Positions 1 through 9,319 of a stretch of DNA of 64,000 nucleotides are shown here, piece after piece (positions within the stretch are counted from its first letter, which is position 1; each line of letters opens with the position of its first letter). The notes beneath the pieces are model-generated. The model was not told where the DNA came from. It worked only from the letters and a program-made list of their open reading frames with translations, and did no database searches. The DNA is taken from positions 1 to 64,000 of the forward strand of contig JAOARG010000017.1 in NCBI GenBank assembly GCA_025210655.1, read 5' to 3'. Position numbers and translations under genes: made by a program. Origin of the DNA: Bacillota bacterium (GTDB lineage Bacteria; Bacillota; Clostridia; Peptostreptococcales; Acidaminobacteraceae).

Positions 1-293
1 TCAACTTCATCTGCCACAACTTCAGTAACTTCAGCTGCTACGTCTTCTGTAACCTGTTCTGCAACATCTTCTGCAACCTCTTCTGCAACTTCTTCTGCAA
101 CTTCTTCTACAACTTCTTCTGCAACCTCTTCTGTAACCTCTTCTGTAACTTCTTCTGTTACTTCTTCTGCAACTTCTTCTGTTACTTCTTCTGCAACTTC
201 TTCTGTTACTTCTTCTGTTACTATAGGTGATTCTTCAATTATTTCCTCTTCTTTTTTCTTCTTCTTTCCCCATCCAAAAAGTGATTTAAGCAT
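1..293 (-). CDS. ftsY: FtsY, signal recognition particle receptor (N-terminal part only)
   Basis: Only the first ~97 codons lie in the window. The protein opens MLKSLFGWGKKKKEEE, a short basic/aromatic start followed by a long acidic region, as in the A domain of FtsY. The NG GTPase domain would lie off the left edge, so the name rests on the acidic start and on the position directly after smc, where ftsY sits in Bacillota. FtsY docks SRP-ribosome complexes at the membrane. Its ATG overlaps the end of smc by 8 bp, which suggests translational coupling. The acidic part is built from about 18 tandem four-residue units of the form (A/T)EEV. Another acidic protein cannot be excluded, but is unlikely here. 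Confidence 0.85.
   Translation of the reverse strand, partial: MLKSLFGWGKKKKKEEEIIEESPIVTEEVTEEVAEEVTEEVAEEVTEEVTEEVTEEVAEEVVEEVAEEVAEEVAEDVAEQVTEDVAAEVTEVVADEV
3..218 (-). repeat. 12-bp tandem repeat coding for (A/T)EEV units in FtsY
   Basis: The plus strand shows about 18 successive 12-bp units close to AACTTCTTCTGC or TACTTCTTCTGT. On the coding strand each reads Ala/Thr-Glu-Glu-Val. Units towards the left edge are more diverged (EDV, EQV, AEV, DEV). The array is in frame, so gain or loss of units would keep the protein readable. Confidence 0.9.
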
Positions 294-3200
294 ATTCTAT
301 TTCCTCCTCTATATTTTCAAGCTTTAGGGACAAGAGCTTAGATATTCCGAACTCTTCCATAGTAACACCATAAAGTACATCAGCAATTTCCATGGTTCCC
401 TTTCTGTGCGTAATTACAACGAATTGTGATTTGCTTGAAAACTCCCTTAAAAACTCAGAAAATCTGAATACATTTACATCATCAAGGGCAGCCTCTATTT
501 CATCTAAAATACAAAACGGTGTAGGTTTAATTTTAAGTATTGCAAATAGTAAAGAAATTGCTGTCAAAGCTTTTTCTCCACCAGACATAAGATTTATACT
601 TTGAAGTTTTTTACCAGGGGGTTGAGCAATTATTTCTATATCAGAATCAAGGATATTATCTTCATCCTTTATTATAAGATCCGCTCTACCTCCGCCAAAT
701 AAATCTTGGAAGACAGTTGTAAACTGAATTTTAATCTGTTCAAATTTAACTTTGAATTGATCAATCATTTGATCTTCTAAATCACCAATTATTTTCATAA
801 GAGATTTTTTTGAATCAATAAGATCTTTCCTTTGTTCAGTTAAAAACTCATATCGTTCCTTAACCTGATCATATTCTTGTATAGCATTTACGTTTACATC
901 CCCAAGACCTTTGATTTTAATTCTTAATCCTTTAATCTCTTTCTCAGCATTTTCATGATCAAAATTTTCATCTTTCATTTCAAACGCTTCTAAATAAGCA
1001 ATTTCGTATTTTTCCCATAAGTTCTGAACAAAGTTTTCAAACTTCGTTTCAAGTTTTGCCTTAGCTATTTCTTTCTTATTCTTAATTTTCTCTTGATTTA
1101 ATAATTCCTCATCTAATTTCTTAATGCTTATATCAGTATTACGTATTTCTTCTTCTATCTTTTGAAGTTCTTCTTTTCTTTTGCCTATATCATTCTGAAG
1201 CTTTTCAAAATCTTCTTTTCCTTTTATAAGCTTTTCATTAAGAATCTCAGTTTCCTTTTCTAATTCCTTAACTTTTAAAAGAAGTCCACTTATAGCTTCT
1301 TCCCTGCCCTCAATAGAAGTATCAATAACGCTTATATCTTTCTTAATTGAAGCAAATCTAGAATTTTGAGACTGATTTTGCTCTTTAATTTTTGCAACTT
1401 CAATCCTATAAGAATATAACTCCTCAGTTTTTTTAGAAATTTTGTCTTGTAATTCTCCAATTTCTGTAGAAAATCTCTCAATATTACTTCGATAAGACTG
1501 GTAGTTATCCTCATTAATTTTTATATCAAGTTCAAGACTTGATATATTATCAAGAATATTTCTAATTCTTTCTTCAACAATATTTTTCTCCCCACTTAGC
1601 TTATCAGTTTGCTCTTTAGAACCACTTAACAAGACATTATAGTTGGAAATCTCATTGTCACATGATAACTTTTCCATTCTTTTGTTATTAATATCCTTAT
1701 CTAAACTACTTATTTCAGAATCGATATTTCTTAAACGTTCAGTATCTTTATTGTAAATAGCGATTTGTTCTTTTAATTTCACAGTAGTTTCTGATACATA
1801 TTTACTTAGTTCTTTAATTTCCCTACTTCTTCGAATAATACTGTTAGAGGACTTTTTATTCATGGAACCTCCAGTTACAGTACCGCTTGAAGTAAGAACT
1901 TCTCCACTTAATGTTACTACTCTATATCTTATTTTCTTTCCTCTTATAAGTTTCAGAGCATTGTCATAAGTATCCATGACAAGTACATTTCCAAGCAAAT
2001 ACTCAAATACTCTTTTATATTCTGAGGAATAGTTAACCAACTGGCTACCCCACCCTAAAACCCCTTCAGTATTTGAAAAATCTTCTGTAGGAACCCTATA
2101 TTTAAGGTCATATCTCGGAAGAAAAGTAACTCTACCTGAGGAAGTTTTCTTGAGATACTCAATATATCTTTTGGCATCATCATAGCTATCACAAACTACA
2201 TTCTGTACTGCACCGCCTAAGGCAACTTCAATAGCAGTTTCAAACTTTTTAGGAGTCTCAATAAGTTTACCCACAACACCATGAAAACTTGAGTCATTTC
2301 TTCCTTCAACATATTTCATGAGACTTTTAACACTTCTATTAAAGCCTTCAAAATTTCTTTCCATGTTTTCTAAGACTTTGAGCCTTGCTCTAGCTTCAGT
2401 AAGCTTATTCTTTTCATCCGCTATTTCTTCACCAAGATTCCTAGCTCTTGTCTCTAAAGTAAGCTTCTCAGATAATACATTATCTTTCTTATTATTATAT
2501 TCACTAAGGGAAGATTCAATTGAATCCCTTCTCTTTATTTCCTCTTCAAGGGAAGATTGACTTACTTGTATTTTTTCTGCTAAAGAGTTAATGTCATTGG
2601 ATAGCTGACAGGATCTGTCATAGAATTCCTTATACATTTTCTTATAATTTTCTATATCAGATTTGTTTCTCTCGTTCTTATTTAAAATCTCAACAAGCAG
2701 ACTTTTATCTCCTTCAGCACTACTTTCAAGTTTTTTCAAATCTTCTTTTAGAGAATCTATTTCACCTACATATTTTTTTTCAAGACCTTCTTTATCCCCT
2801 AATGTAACTTCAAGATCCTTGACGCTTGACTCTATATCCTTAAGCTCTTCTTCAAAGGAGTTTTTCCTTCTTACACTAAGTTCAATCTCTTCTTTGTTAC
2901 CGGTAATTTCTCTGTTACAAGAGGATATTCTCTCAGCTGATATCTCAATTCCTGATTTTATAGCACTTATTTCTTCCATCATTAAGTTTATTTTTCTTGT
3001 TAAATCATCAATAACAGAAGATTTTTCGTTTTTTGATACTTCAAGGTCTTGGAAAGAGATTTTTTTCCTATTAAGCTCCTCAATAGACTTTATATTATTA
3101 TTTTCAAAATCCGAAATATCCTTTGCAATTTCGTCAAGCTTTTCTTTTATAGTCTGACTTTCCATGATAAATGAATTGATTTCTAAATATTTTAATCTAT

Positions 3201-3858
3201 CAGCAAATTCAAGATATTTAGATGCCTTTTCTTTCTCTTTCCTAAGGGGTTCGACCCTTGATTCAAGTTCCGAAACTATATCATTAACCCTAATAAGATT
3301 TTCTTCCGTATTATTAAGTTTTTTAACTGCTTCATTTTTTCTATTTTTGAACTTAACAATTTCAGAAGCTTCATCAAATATCTGTCTTCTATCATCTTTT
3401 TTGTTACTTAATATACTGTCTATTTTTCCCTGTCCAATCATTGAATATCCATCGATACCAATACCAGTATCCATGAAAAGATCCCTTATATCCTTTAGCC
3501 TACAATGGGCTCCATTTATGATGTATTGACTTTCTCCAGACCTGAAAACTTTTCTAGTTACATTAACCTCTTGATAGTCTATGGGCAAAATATTATCCCT
3601 ATTATCAAAAATTAGTGAAACTTCTGCATAGCCAAGAGGTTTTCTATGGGAGGTACCATTAAAGATAACATCTTCCATTTTACTTCCCCTAAGAGTCTTT
3701 ACCTTTTGTTCACCCAAAACCCATCTTATAGCATCAGTAATATTACTTTTACCACTACCGTTTGGCCCAACTACACACGTAACACCATTTTCAAAATCAA
3801 TACCTGTTTTATCAGCAAAGGATTTAAATCCTTTCATCTCTAATTTTTTTAGATACAA
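286..3858 (-). CDS. smc: SMC, chromosome partition ATPase
   Basis: This 1190-residue protein is the bacterial condensin subunit that organises and segregates the nucleoid with ScpA and ScpB. The Walker A motif GPNGSGKS lies at residues 31-38. Two long coiled-coil arms flank a hinge domain around residues 500-680. The C-terminal head carries the signature LMSGGEKA and the Walker B segment ILDEIEAALDD. Length matches the family (about 1180-1190). The start is TTG behind a GGGGTG ribosome binding site. It follows the radical SAM gene by 37 bp and overlaps ftsY, giving rnc-radical SAM-smc-ftsY, a usual Clostridia order. Confidence 0.97.
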   Translation of the reverse strand: MYLKKLEMKGFKSFADKTGIDFENGVTCVVGPNGSGKSNITDAIRWVLGEQKVKTLRGSKMEDVIFNGTSHRKPLGYAEVSLIFDNRDNILPIDYQEVNVTRKVFRSGESQYIINGAHCRLKDIRDLFMDTGIGIDGYSMIGQGKIDSILSNKKDDRRQIFDEASEIVKFKNRKNEAVKKLNNTEENLIRVNDIVSELESRVEPLRKEKEKASKYLEFADRLKYLEINSFIMESQTIKEKLDEIAKDISDFENNNIKSIEELNRKKISFQDLEVSKNEKSSVIDDLTRKINLMMEEISAIKSGIEISAERISSCNREITGNKEEIELSVRRKNSFEEELKDIESSVKDLEVTLGDKEGLEKKYVGEIDSLKEDLKKLESSAEGDKSLLVEILNKNERNKSDIENYKKMYKEFYDRSCQLSNDINSLAEKIQVSQSSLEEEIKRRDSIESSLSEYNNKKDNVLSEKLTLETRARNLGEEIADEKNKLTEARARLKVLENMERNFEGFNRSVKSLMKYVEGRNDSSFHGVVGKLIETPKKFETAIEVALGGAVQNVVCDSYDDAKRYIEYLKKTSSGRVTFLPRYDLKYRVPTEDFSNTEGVLGWGSQLVNYSSEYKRVFEYLLGNVLVMDTYDNALKLIRGKKIRYRVVTLSGEVLTSSGTVTGGSMNKKSSNSIIRRSREIKELSKYVSETTVKLKEQIAIYNKDTERLRNIDSEISSLDKDINNKRMEKLSCDNEISNYNVLLSGSKEQTDKLSGEKNIVEERIRNILDNISSLELDIKINEDNYQSYRSNIERFSTEIGELQDKISKKTEELYSYRIEVAKIKEQNQSQNSRFASIKKDISVIDTSIEGREEAISGLLLKVKELEKETEILNEKLIKGKEDFEKLQNDIGKRKEELQKIEEEIRNTDISIKKLDEELLNQEKIKNKKEIAKAKLETKFENFVQNLWEKYEIAYLEAFEMKDENFDHENAEKEIKGLRIKIKGLGDVNVNAIQEYDQVKERYEFLTEQRKDLIDSKKSLMKIIGDLEDQMIDQFKVKFEQIKIQFTTVFQDLFGGGRADLIIKDEDNILDSDIEIIAQPPGKKLQSINLMSGGEKALTAISLLFAILKIKPTPFCILDEIEAALDDVNVFRFSEFLREFSSKSQFVVITHRKGTMEIADVLYGVTMEEFGISKLLSLKLENIEEEIEYA

Positions 3859-3895
3859 ATTAACACCCCATTAATATATTTATTATGAAGTAACA

Positions 3896-4954
3896 TTAGT
3901 AATCATATTTGCTTCTCATAATTGTTTCATTACCGTATTTGATTAAAAAACAATCCTTATCTATATTATTGTCTCCAAAGATTTTAATATCCTTGTACAT
4001 CTTTTCCAAAACAATTCTATTTTTCTTATTAAGGCCTATAACATTCGATATATCCTTCGGGTTCACATATATATCAATTTTTGATTCTTCATAAGAACTT
4101 TTTTCAAGTACTCTTAAAATGCTATTTAAAAAATGATAATTATCAACAATCTGTCTGAAAGAAGGATGGAAAGGACCTGCCACCAAATCCCTATCATAGC
4201 TAATATTATCAGTTGCTTGAAGTCCAATTCTAATTACCTTTATTCCTTTTTCAGAAAGTTTTTTATCTCCGTAAGCTGATAATTTAACAGCCAAATCCAT
4301 TTCAATTGATCCATAAATACCACTTAAATACATGTTTTCCAACTCAGTATTTTTTATTACTAATACAGGATATATTCTAACAATATCAGGTTTTATAGCT
4401 ACAACCTTATCAACAGTCTCTTTAAATTTTTCTTCAGAATCTTCAGGCAAACCAACCATAATTTGTATCCCTAAAGTAATATCATAGTCCTTAATTAGCC
4501 TTGATGCTCTATACACAATTTCAGAATCATGTCCACGTTTAGATACTTCCAAGACTCTTTCATCCATACTTTGAACCCCAAGCTCTATAATATCAACAGA
4601 ATACTCTTTAAGAAAATCAAGTATTTCTCTATTAATATAGTCAGGTCTAGTAGACATCCTTATACTATTAATTTTATTTCCTTCTTTATATTTTAAGGCA
4701 AGTTCCAAATACTCTCTTTGCAAGCTCATATCAAGTCCCGTAAAACTACCCCCAAAAAAAGCAATTTCTATATGCTTATCTTGAGGGTCTCCAATCGTTT
4801 CTAAATACTTATCTATATGACCTTTATACTTTTTAGCATCAAGTTTATCCTTAAAACCAGTGATTTTTCTTTGATTACAAAAAACACAATCATTGCCACA
4901 TCCATAATGAGGTACAAAGACCGGTATTATATAATTTCTTTTACTCAAGGTCAC
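3896..4954 (-). CDS. Elp3-like radical SAM protein
   Basis: The protein has a radical SAM cluster motif CGNDCVFC (CX3CX2C) near its start, preceded by the strand VPHYGCG. It continues with the glycine-rich FFGGSFTGL segment and a TIM-barrel-like region (ELGVQSMDERVL, GLQIMVGLPEDS-type sequence). It resembles the catalytic half of Elp3 but has no acetyltransferase domain. In Clostridia this family often sits between rnc and smc, and its substrate is not known to me. An open frame continues upstream into rnc. I placed the start at GTG 4954; TTG 4948, overlapping the rnc stop by 8 bp, is the alternative. Upstream in-frame starts would overlap rnc by 86 bp. Confidence 0.85.
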   Translation of the reverse strand: MTLSKRNYIIPVFVPHYGCGNDCVFCNQRKITGFKDKLDAKKYKGHIDKYLETIGDPQDKHIEIAFFGGSFTGLDMSLQREYLELALKYKEGNKINSIRMSTRPDYINREILDFLKEYSVDIIELGVQSMDERVLEVSKRGHDSEIVYRASRLIKDYDITLGIQIMVGLPEDSEEKFKETVDKVVAIKPDIVRIYPVLVIKNTELENMYLSGIYGSIEMDLAVKLSAYGDKKLSEKGIKVIRIGLQATDNISYDRDLVAGPFHPSFRQIVDNYHFLNSILRVLEKSSYEESKIDIYVNPKDISNVIGLNKKNRIVLEKMYKDIKIFGDNNIDKDCFLIKYGNETIMRSKYDY

Positions 4955-5639
4955 CAACTCTTTCCAAGGCCATTTTTGCTGCATTTTGTTCAGACTCTTT
5001 TTTACTTCTGCCCTCTCCAAAACCAATTACTTTTTCATTTAGAAGAACATTTGTACAAAACACCTTACAATGGTCTGGTCCCTTCTCGTTGATAATTTCA
5101 TATTTTATTCTATTATTCTTCTTCACCTGTACAATCTCTTGCAGATGGGTTTTGTAATCAATAAAGATTTTTCCACTTATAGAATTGTTAATAGAATTTT
5201 TCATTTCCCTAAGAATAAAATTACCAGCTTCATCTATGCCACCATCCCTATATATCGCAGCAATAAGAGCTTCATAAGCATCTGCTAGTATAGAAGTTCT
5301 CTCCCTACCACCAGTCATTTCTTCACCTTTACCGAAATACATATAGTGACCAAGCTTAATCTTTCTAGAACACTCAGCCAGAGTTGCTTCACAAACAATT
5401 TTGGAACGAATCTTTGTCAAATCACCTTCCGGCAAATCCTTGTGATTACTAAATAAATAATCACTAATAACTATACTCAGTACAGAGTCACCTAAAAATT
5501 CTAATCTTTCATTATGACTAATAGACTCACCCTTCTTTTCATTTGCATATGAACTATGGGTTAATGCCTCCCTAAGTATAGAGCTATCACTAAAATCATA
5601 TTTAATCTTCTTCTGAAGTTCAGCAATATTCAACTGCAT
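4941..5639 (-). CDS. rnc: Ribonuclease III
   Basis: This 232-residue enzyme cuts double-stranded RNA in rRNA maturation and mRNA decay. The nuclease signature NERLEFLGDSVL lies at residues 43-54, with metal ligands E47 and D51. A second acidic cluster, LADAYEALIAAI, follows. A double-stranded-RNA-binding domain occupies about residues 160-232 and ends with the KKESEQNAAKMAL helix. The ATG has a strong GGGAGG site seven bases upstream. It is the first gene after the fabF terminator, so it should have its own promoter. It overlaps the radical SAM gene slightly. Confidence 0.97.
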   Translation of the reverse strand: MQLNIAELQKKIKYDFSDSSILREALTHSSYANEKKGESISHNERLEFLGDSVLSIVISDYLFSNHKDLPEGDLTKIRSKIVCEATLAECSRKIKLGHYMYFGKGEEMTGGRERTSILADAYEALIAAIYRDGGIDEAGNFILREMKNSINNSISGKIFIDYKTHLQEIVQVKKNNRIKYEIINEKGPDHCKVFCTNVLLNEKVIGFGEGRSKKESEQNAAKMALERVGDLE

Positions 5640-5782
5640 TCTTGACCTCCCTCAAAAGATCTTTAAAATAGATTATATTTTCCATAATATATTTTAAAAA
5701 CCTCTTTATTTTTTATAAACACACTAATGATATTTTATCATACTTATTCTTATATGCCTATATTTTTAGAGTAAAAAAACAA

Positions 5783-5815
5783 AGGTTCTATCACAATTTA
5801 CTTGTGATAGAACCT
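5783..5815 (-). terminator. Intrinsic terminator of the fatty-acid operon
   Basis: AGGTTCTATCACA pairs with TGTGATAGAACCT across a short loop. On the minus strand it is followed by a T-rich run (TTTGTTTTTTTA), eleven bases after the fabF stop. It separates the fab operon from rnc. Confidence 0.9.
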
Positions 5816-5825
5816 AAATATATTA

Positions 5826-7067
5826 TTAATCTTCAAATTTCTTTAAAACAATTGTAGCATTATGTCCACCAAAACCTAATGAGTTTGAAAGTGTGTATTT
5901 AACATCCCTTTCCTCACCCTTGTTTGGTAAGTAGTTTAAGTCTAATTCTGGATCTGGAGTAGTGTAGTTCATTGTTCCGTGTACAAAACCTTCTTTTAGG
6001 GCTAGTATACATGCAATAGCTTCAATTGAACCTGATGCACCTAGTAAGTGACCTGTCATTGACTTTGTTGAACTAACAACAAGATCCTTTGCATGATCTT
6101 TGAATACACCTTTAATTGCAGCTGTTTCATACTTATCGTTTAGTGGTGTAGAAGTACCATGGGCATTGATATAATCAATATCTTCTGGACTAATACCAGC
6201 ATCTTTAATTGCAGCAAGCATACTTCTTTGAGCACCTTCTCCATCTGGAGCTGGACTTGTAATATGGTAAGCATCTGAGCTCATACCATAACCAGCTACT
6301 TCAGCATATATAGTAGCTCCCCTTGCAATAGCACTTTCGTAACTTTCAAGGATTAACATACCAGAACCTTCACCCATTACAAAACCATCTCTCTCTAAAT
6401 CAAATGGTCTACTTGCAGTATCAGGGTCATCATTTCTTGTTGACATAGCCTTCATTGTACAGAAACCTGCCATACCAAGCTTAGTGATTGCTGCTTCAGC
6501 ACCACCCGCAAACATAATGTCTGCATCTCCTCTTTCGATTATCTTATATGCATCACCAATAGCATTAGTAGAAGACGCACATGCAGTTACAACAGTATAG
6601 TTAGGTCCCTTTGCTCCAAATACCATCGAAACATATCCAGCACCTATATTTCCAATCATCATCGGAATAAAGAAAGGACTAATTCTTCTTGGTCCCTTTG
6701 CAATCATTTTGTTGTGCTCAACTTCAAGAGTCTCAAGTCCACCAATACCTGAACCTAAAACAACACCAAATCTGTTTGCATCAATCTTTTCAATATCTAT
6801 TCCAGAATCTTCTAATGCTAATTTAGAAGCTGCAACGGCGAAATGTGTAAATCTATCCATTCTCTTTGCTTCTTTTTTAGTCATATAATCTTCTACATTA
6901 AAATCTTTAACCTCAGCAGCTATTTGTGTAGCTAGTTCTGAAGAATCAAATCTAGTAATCGGACCAACTCCATTTTTACCTTCTCTTAAGGCCTTCCAGT
7001 AAGCTTCTTTTCCTGTGCCTATTGGCGACACGATACCTATACCTGTTATTACAACTCTTCTATTCAT
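5826..7067 (-). CDS. fabF: 3-oxoacyl-ACP synthase II (FabF)
   Basis: This 413-residue condensing enzyme elongates acyl-ACP with malonyl-ACP in the type II cytosolic fatty-acid pathway. The Cys-His-His triad is visible: C163 in [10 protein letters not shown], a histidine in [11 protein letters not shown], and a histidine in TGHLLGASG. The C-terminal glycine-rich SLGFGGHNA is also typical. It is the last gene of the fapR-plsX-fabH-fabD-fabG-acpP-fabF operon and is followed by a terminator. A 211-bp gap with hairpins separates it from acpP, so its level may differ from that of acpP. Confidence 0.97.
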   Translation of the reverse strand: MNRRVVITGIGIVSPIGTGKEAYWKALREGKNGVGPITRFDSSELATQIAAEVKDFNVEDYMTKKEAKRMDRFTHFAVAASKLALEDSGIDIEKIDANRFGVVLGSGIGGLETLEVEHNKMIAKGPRRISPFFIPMMIGNIGAGYVSMVFGAKGPNYTVVTACASSTNAIGDAYKIIERGDADIMFAGGAEAAITKLGMAGFCTMKAMSTRNDDPDTASRPFDLERDGFVMGEGSGMLILESYESAIARGATIYAEVAGYGMSSDAYHITSPAPDGEGAQRSMLAAIKDAGISPEDIDYINAHGTSTPLNDKYETAAIKGVFKDHAKDLVVSSTKSMTGHLLGASGSIEAIACILALKEGFVHGTMNYTTPDPELDLNYLPNKGEERDVKYTLSNSLGFGGHNATIVLKKFED

Positions 7068-7177
7068 ATTAACCTCCTAGTAAAACACTTATTGTCAAAA
7101 ACTAATATTTAAGGTTTTTTATACCATTGTCTAAGCATAATCAGCCTTATGTGACGGCCTAACAAAACCTATTTACA

Positions 7178-7270
7178 AGCTAATCACCGATAAAATCAGT
7201 GATTCTATACAGATAATTTTAAGCAGTCACACAAAACATTAAATCTTCGGGGAATCTTAAGACTCCCCGA
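7178..7270 (-). other. acpP-fabF spacer with two hairpins
   Basis: TCGGGGA (7246-7252) pairs with TCCCCGA (7264-7270) just after the acpP stop, and AATCAC/GTGATT form a second, weaker stem near 7180-7206. The T-run after the first stem is poor, so I read it as an mRNA 3' end stabiliser or partial terminator that would leave acpP more abundant than fabF. This is inference. Confidence 0.5.
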
Positions 7271-7278
7271 ATAAAAAA

Positions 7279-7506
7279 CTACTTGTTAGCTTCGATAAAC
7301 TTAATGATATCTCCGATGTTAGCAAACTTCTCAGCTTCCTCATCTGGAATCTCAACTTCAAACTCATCTTCTAAAGCCATGATAATCTCAACAGCGTCTA
7401 ATGAATCTGCCTCTAAATCATTTACTAAAGAAGTTTCAGGAGTAACAACAACATCCTCGTCTAAACCTAATTGATCGATTACTATTTCTTTTACCTTTTC
7501 TAACAT
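7279..7506 (-). CDS. acpP: Acyl carrier protein
   Basis: This is a 75-residue acidic protein with the phosphopantetheine attachment motif ADSLDAVE, serine at residue 35. It carries growing acyl chains for the Fab enzymes and the acyl donors for PlsX. Length and four-helix pattern match the family. It lies between fabG and fabF inside the FapR operon. A GC-rich hairpin directly after its stop could protect the message end. Confidence 0.98.
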   Translation of the reverse strand: MLEKVKEIVIDQLGLDEDVVVTPETSLVNDLEADSLDAVEIIMALEDEFEVEIPDEEAEKFANIGDIIKFIEANK

Positions 7507-7623
7507 TCTAAATCACCCTTCTTATTCAAATTTTTTTGGTCTTATGACCGTTAGTTTCATCTTTTATATATTAATTCATTAGTATAAATGAATCAACAAC
7601 TTTTTTACATAAATTTTTCTTAA

Positions 7624-8367
7624 TTACATTACCATTCCACCGCAAACATTAATAACTTGTCCAGTTATGTAGTCTGAGTCTTCAGTTGATAGGAAAGTAA
7701 CAGCCTTTGCAACATCTTCTGCACTACCCATTTTTCCTAATGGAATTACCTTAGAATAACTTTCCTTAACTTCATCAGTTAATTTATCAGTCATTTTCGT
7801 CTCAATAAATCCTGGCGCTACAGCATTTACATTTACTCCTCTTGAAGCAAACTCTTTAGCCATAGACTTAGTAAGTCCTATAACACCTGCCTTAGATGCA
7901 GAATAGTTAGCCTGACCAGCATTACCCATGATTCCTACTACAGATGAGATATTAACAATCTTACCAGTTCTCTTCTTTAGCATATGCTTCCCAACAACTT
8001 TCGAAGTAAGGAAAGTACCTTTTAGGTTAATATCAATAACTGCATTAAAATCTTCTTCTTTCATTCTTAAAACAAGACCATCTTTAGTAATTCCAGCATT
8101 GTTAATAAGAATATCAATAGTACCCATAGTTTTTACAACTTCTTTAACCATAGCATCTACATCTTCAGATTTTGATATATCAGCATGTACAATCATACCA
8201 TCTGATCCAAGAGCTTTAACTTCTTCTAATACTTCTTTAGCTTCTGCATCATCACCAATATAGTTGATTGCAACCTTAGCTCCTTCAGCAGCTAAAGAAA
8301 GTACGATAGATCTACCAATTCCTCTAGATCCCCCTGTTACTAGTGCGACCTTTTCTGTTAACTTCAT
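7624..8367 (-). CDS. fabG: 3-oxoacyl-ACP reductase (FabG)
   Basis: A 247-residue short-chain dehydrogenase that reduces 3-ketoacyl-ACP with NADPH. The cofactor motif TGGSRGIG is at residues 11-18, NNAG at 89-92, and the catalytic serine around 141-142 with Y155 and K159 in YSASK. The C-terminal GQVINVCGGMVM is characteristic of FabG rather than other SDR enzymes. It starts three bases after fabD ends, so it is translated as part of the fab operon. Confidence 0.97.
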   Translation of the reverse strand: MKLTEKVALVTGGSRGIGRSIVLSLAAEGAKVAINYIGDDAEAKEVLEEVKALGSDGMIVHADISKSEDVDAMVKEVVKTMGTIDILINNAGITKDGLVLRMKEEDFNAVIDINLKGTFLTSKVVGKHMLKKRTGKIVNISSVVGIMGNAGQANYSASKAGVIGLTKSMAKEFASRGVNVNAVAPGFIETKMTDKLTDEVKESYSKVIPLGKMGSAEDVAKAVTFLSTEDSDYITGQVINVCGGMVM

Positions 8368-8370
8368 TAC

Positions 8371-9306
8371 CTATCCCTCCAAACCTAGTAGTGTCATTGC
8401 TTTTTCTAATGATTTTACATCTTCTATATTTACACATTTAACTTCTTTTGAAATTCTCTTCATAAACTTACTTAAAGATTTTCCAGGACCAATTTCAACA
8501 AAAGTATCGAATCCATCTGCAATAAGTTTTTCCATACAGTTTTCCCATAAAACCGATGAACTAACTTGCATCTTAAGCATCTCTTTTATATCTTCCGATT
8601 TAACATAATCTCCAGTAACATTCGTAACAAGAGGTATGTTTAATTCTTTAACCTCTACATTTTCAAGTTCTTTACTAAGTTTTTCTCCAGCACCTTTAAG
8701 CATACTTGAATGGAACGGTGCAGATACCGGTAACATAACCGCTTTTTTGGCACCTTTTTCCTTAGCTATTTCAACTGCCTTTTCTAATGCTCCTAGCTCT
8801 CCAGCTAGAACAATTTGCTTAGGACAGTTAAAGTTAGCAGGCTCTACTATACCAAATTCCTTAGAAAGTTCACATACCTCTAATACAGGATCTTTTTCCA
8901 TTCCCATAATAGCTGCCATTCCACCAACTCCTAGTGGAACCTCTTCTTGCATGTACTTACCTCTTTTTTGAACAAGTCTAAGGGCATCTTGAAAATCAAT
9001 TGCTCCCCCTACAACTAGTCCAGTATATTCTCCAAGACTTAAACCTGCAACTGCCTCTGGTTTAACACCTCTATTTTCTAAAATTTTATATAAAGCATAA
9101 CTTGTAGCTAAAACTGTAGGCTGTGTATACTCAGTCTTGTTTAAATCCTCTTCAGGACCTTCAAAACACATTTTTGAAAGATCAAAATCTATTGCCTTGT
9201 CTGCCTCTAAAAAGGTCTCCATAACCTCGGGATACTTATCAGCTAATTCCTTACCCATTTCAACGTATTGAGCTCCCTGACCAGGGAAAATAAATGCAAT
9301 CTTCAT
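8371..9306 (-). CDS. fabD: Malonyl-CoA:ACP transacylase (FabD)
   Basis: This 311-residue enzyme loads malonyl groups onto ACP. The N-terminal FPGQGAQYVEMG motif and the nucleophile elbow GLSLGEY (serine 90) are clear. The partner histidine lies in the APFHSSML segment. It sits directly after fabH. In many related operons fabK, an enoyl-ACP reductase, lies between fabH and fabD, but here the gap is only 13 bp. Confidence 0.97.
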   Translation of the reverse strand: MKIAFIFPGQGAQYVEMGKELADKYPEVMETFLEADKAIDFDLSKMCFEGPEEDLNKTEYTQPTVLATSYALYKILENRGVKPEAVAGLSLGEYTGLVVGGAIDFQDALRLVQKRGKYMQEEVPLGVGGMAAIMGMEKDPVLEVCELSKEFGIVEPANFNCPKQIVLAGELGALEKAVEIAKEKGAKKAVMLPVSAPFHSSMLKGAGEKLSKELENVEVKELNIPLVTNVTGDYVKSEDIKEMLKMQVSSSVLWENCMEKLIADGFDTFVEIGPGKSLSKFMKRISKEVKCVNIEDVKSLEKAMTLLGLEG

Positions 9307-9319
9307 TATTATATGCCTC

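Noticed and set aside
1..240. CRISPR-like periodic repeat at the left edge
   Set aside because: The period is 12 bp with no spacers and is in frame with FtsY; it codes for (A/T)EEV units.
2318..3529. Long plus-strand frames opposite smc
   Set aside because: They are antisense shadows of the Glu/Lys-rich coiled coil (giving Ser/Phe/Leu-rich translations) and lack starts with ribosome binding sites.
3896..5026. Radical SAM gene starting at the first in-frame codon, overlapping rnc by 86 bp
   Set aside because: The extra N-terminal residues read from rnc sequence in another frame and do not look like the family; starts at 4954 or 4948 fit better.
5640..5772. rnc promoter
   Set aside because: TATAAT-like words exist (for example GGAAAATATAATC) but no -35 box at suitable distance could be chosen with confidence.
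8264..8971. Plus-strand frames opposite fabG and fabD
   Set aside because: The minus-strand genes have full active sites; the opposite frames are Ser/Thr/Pro-rich shadows.
9307..9319. Possible fabK remnant between fabH and fabD
   Set aside because: Only 13 bp separate the genes, so there is no room for a remnant.
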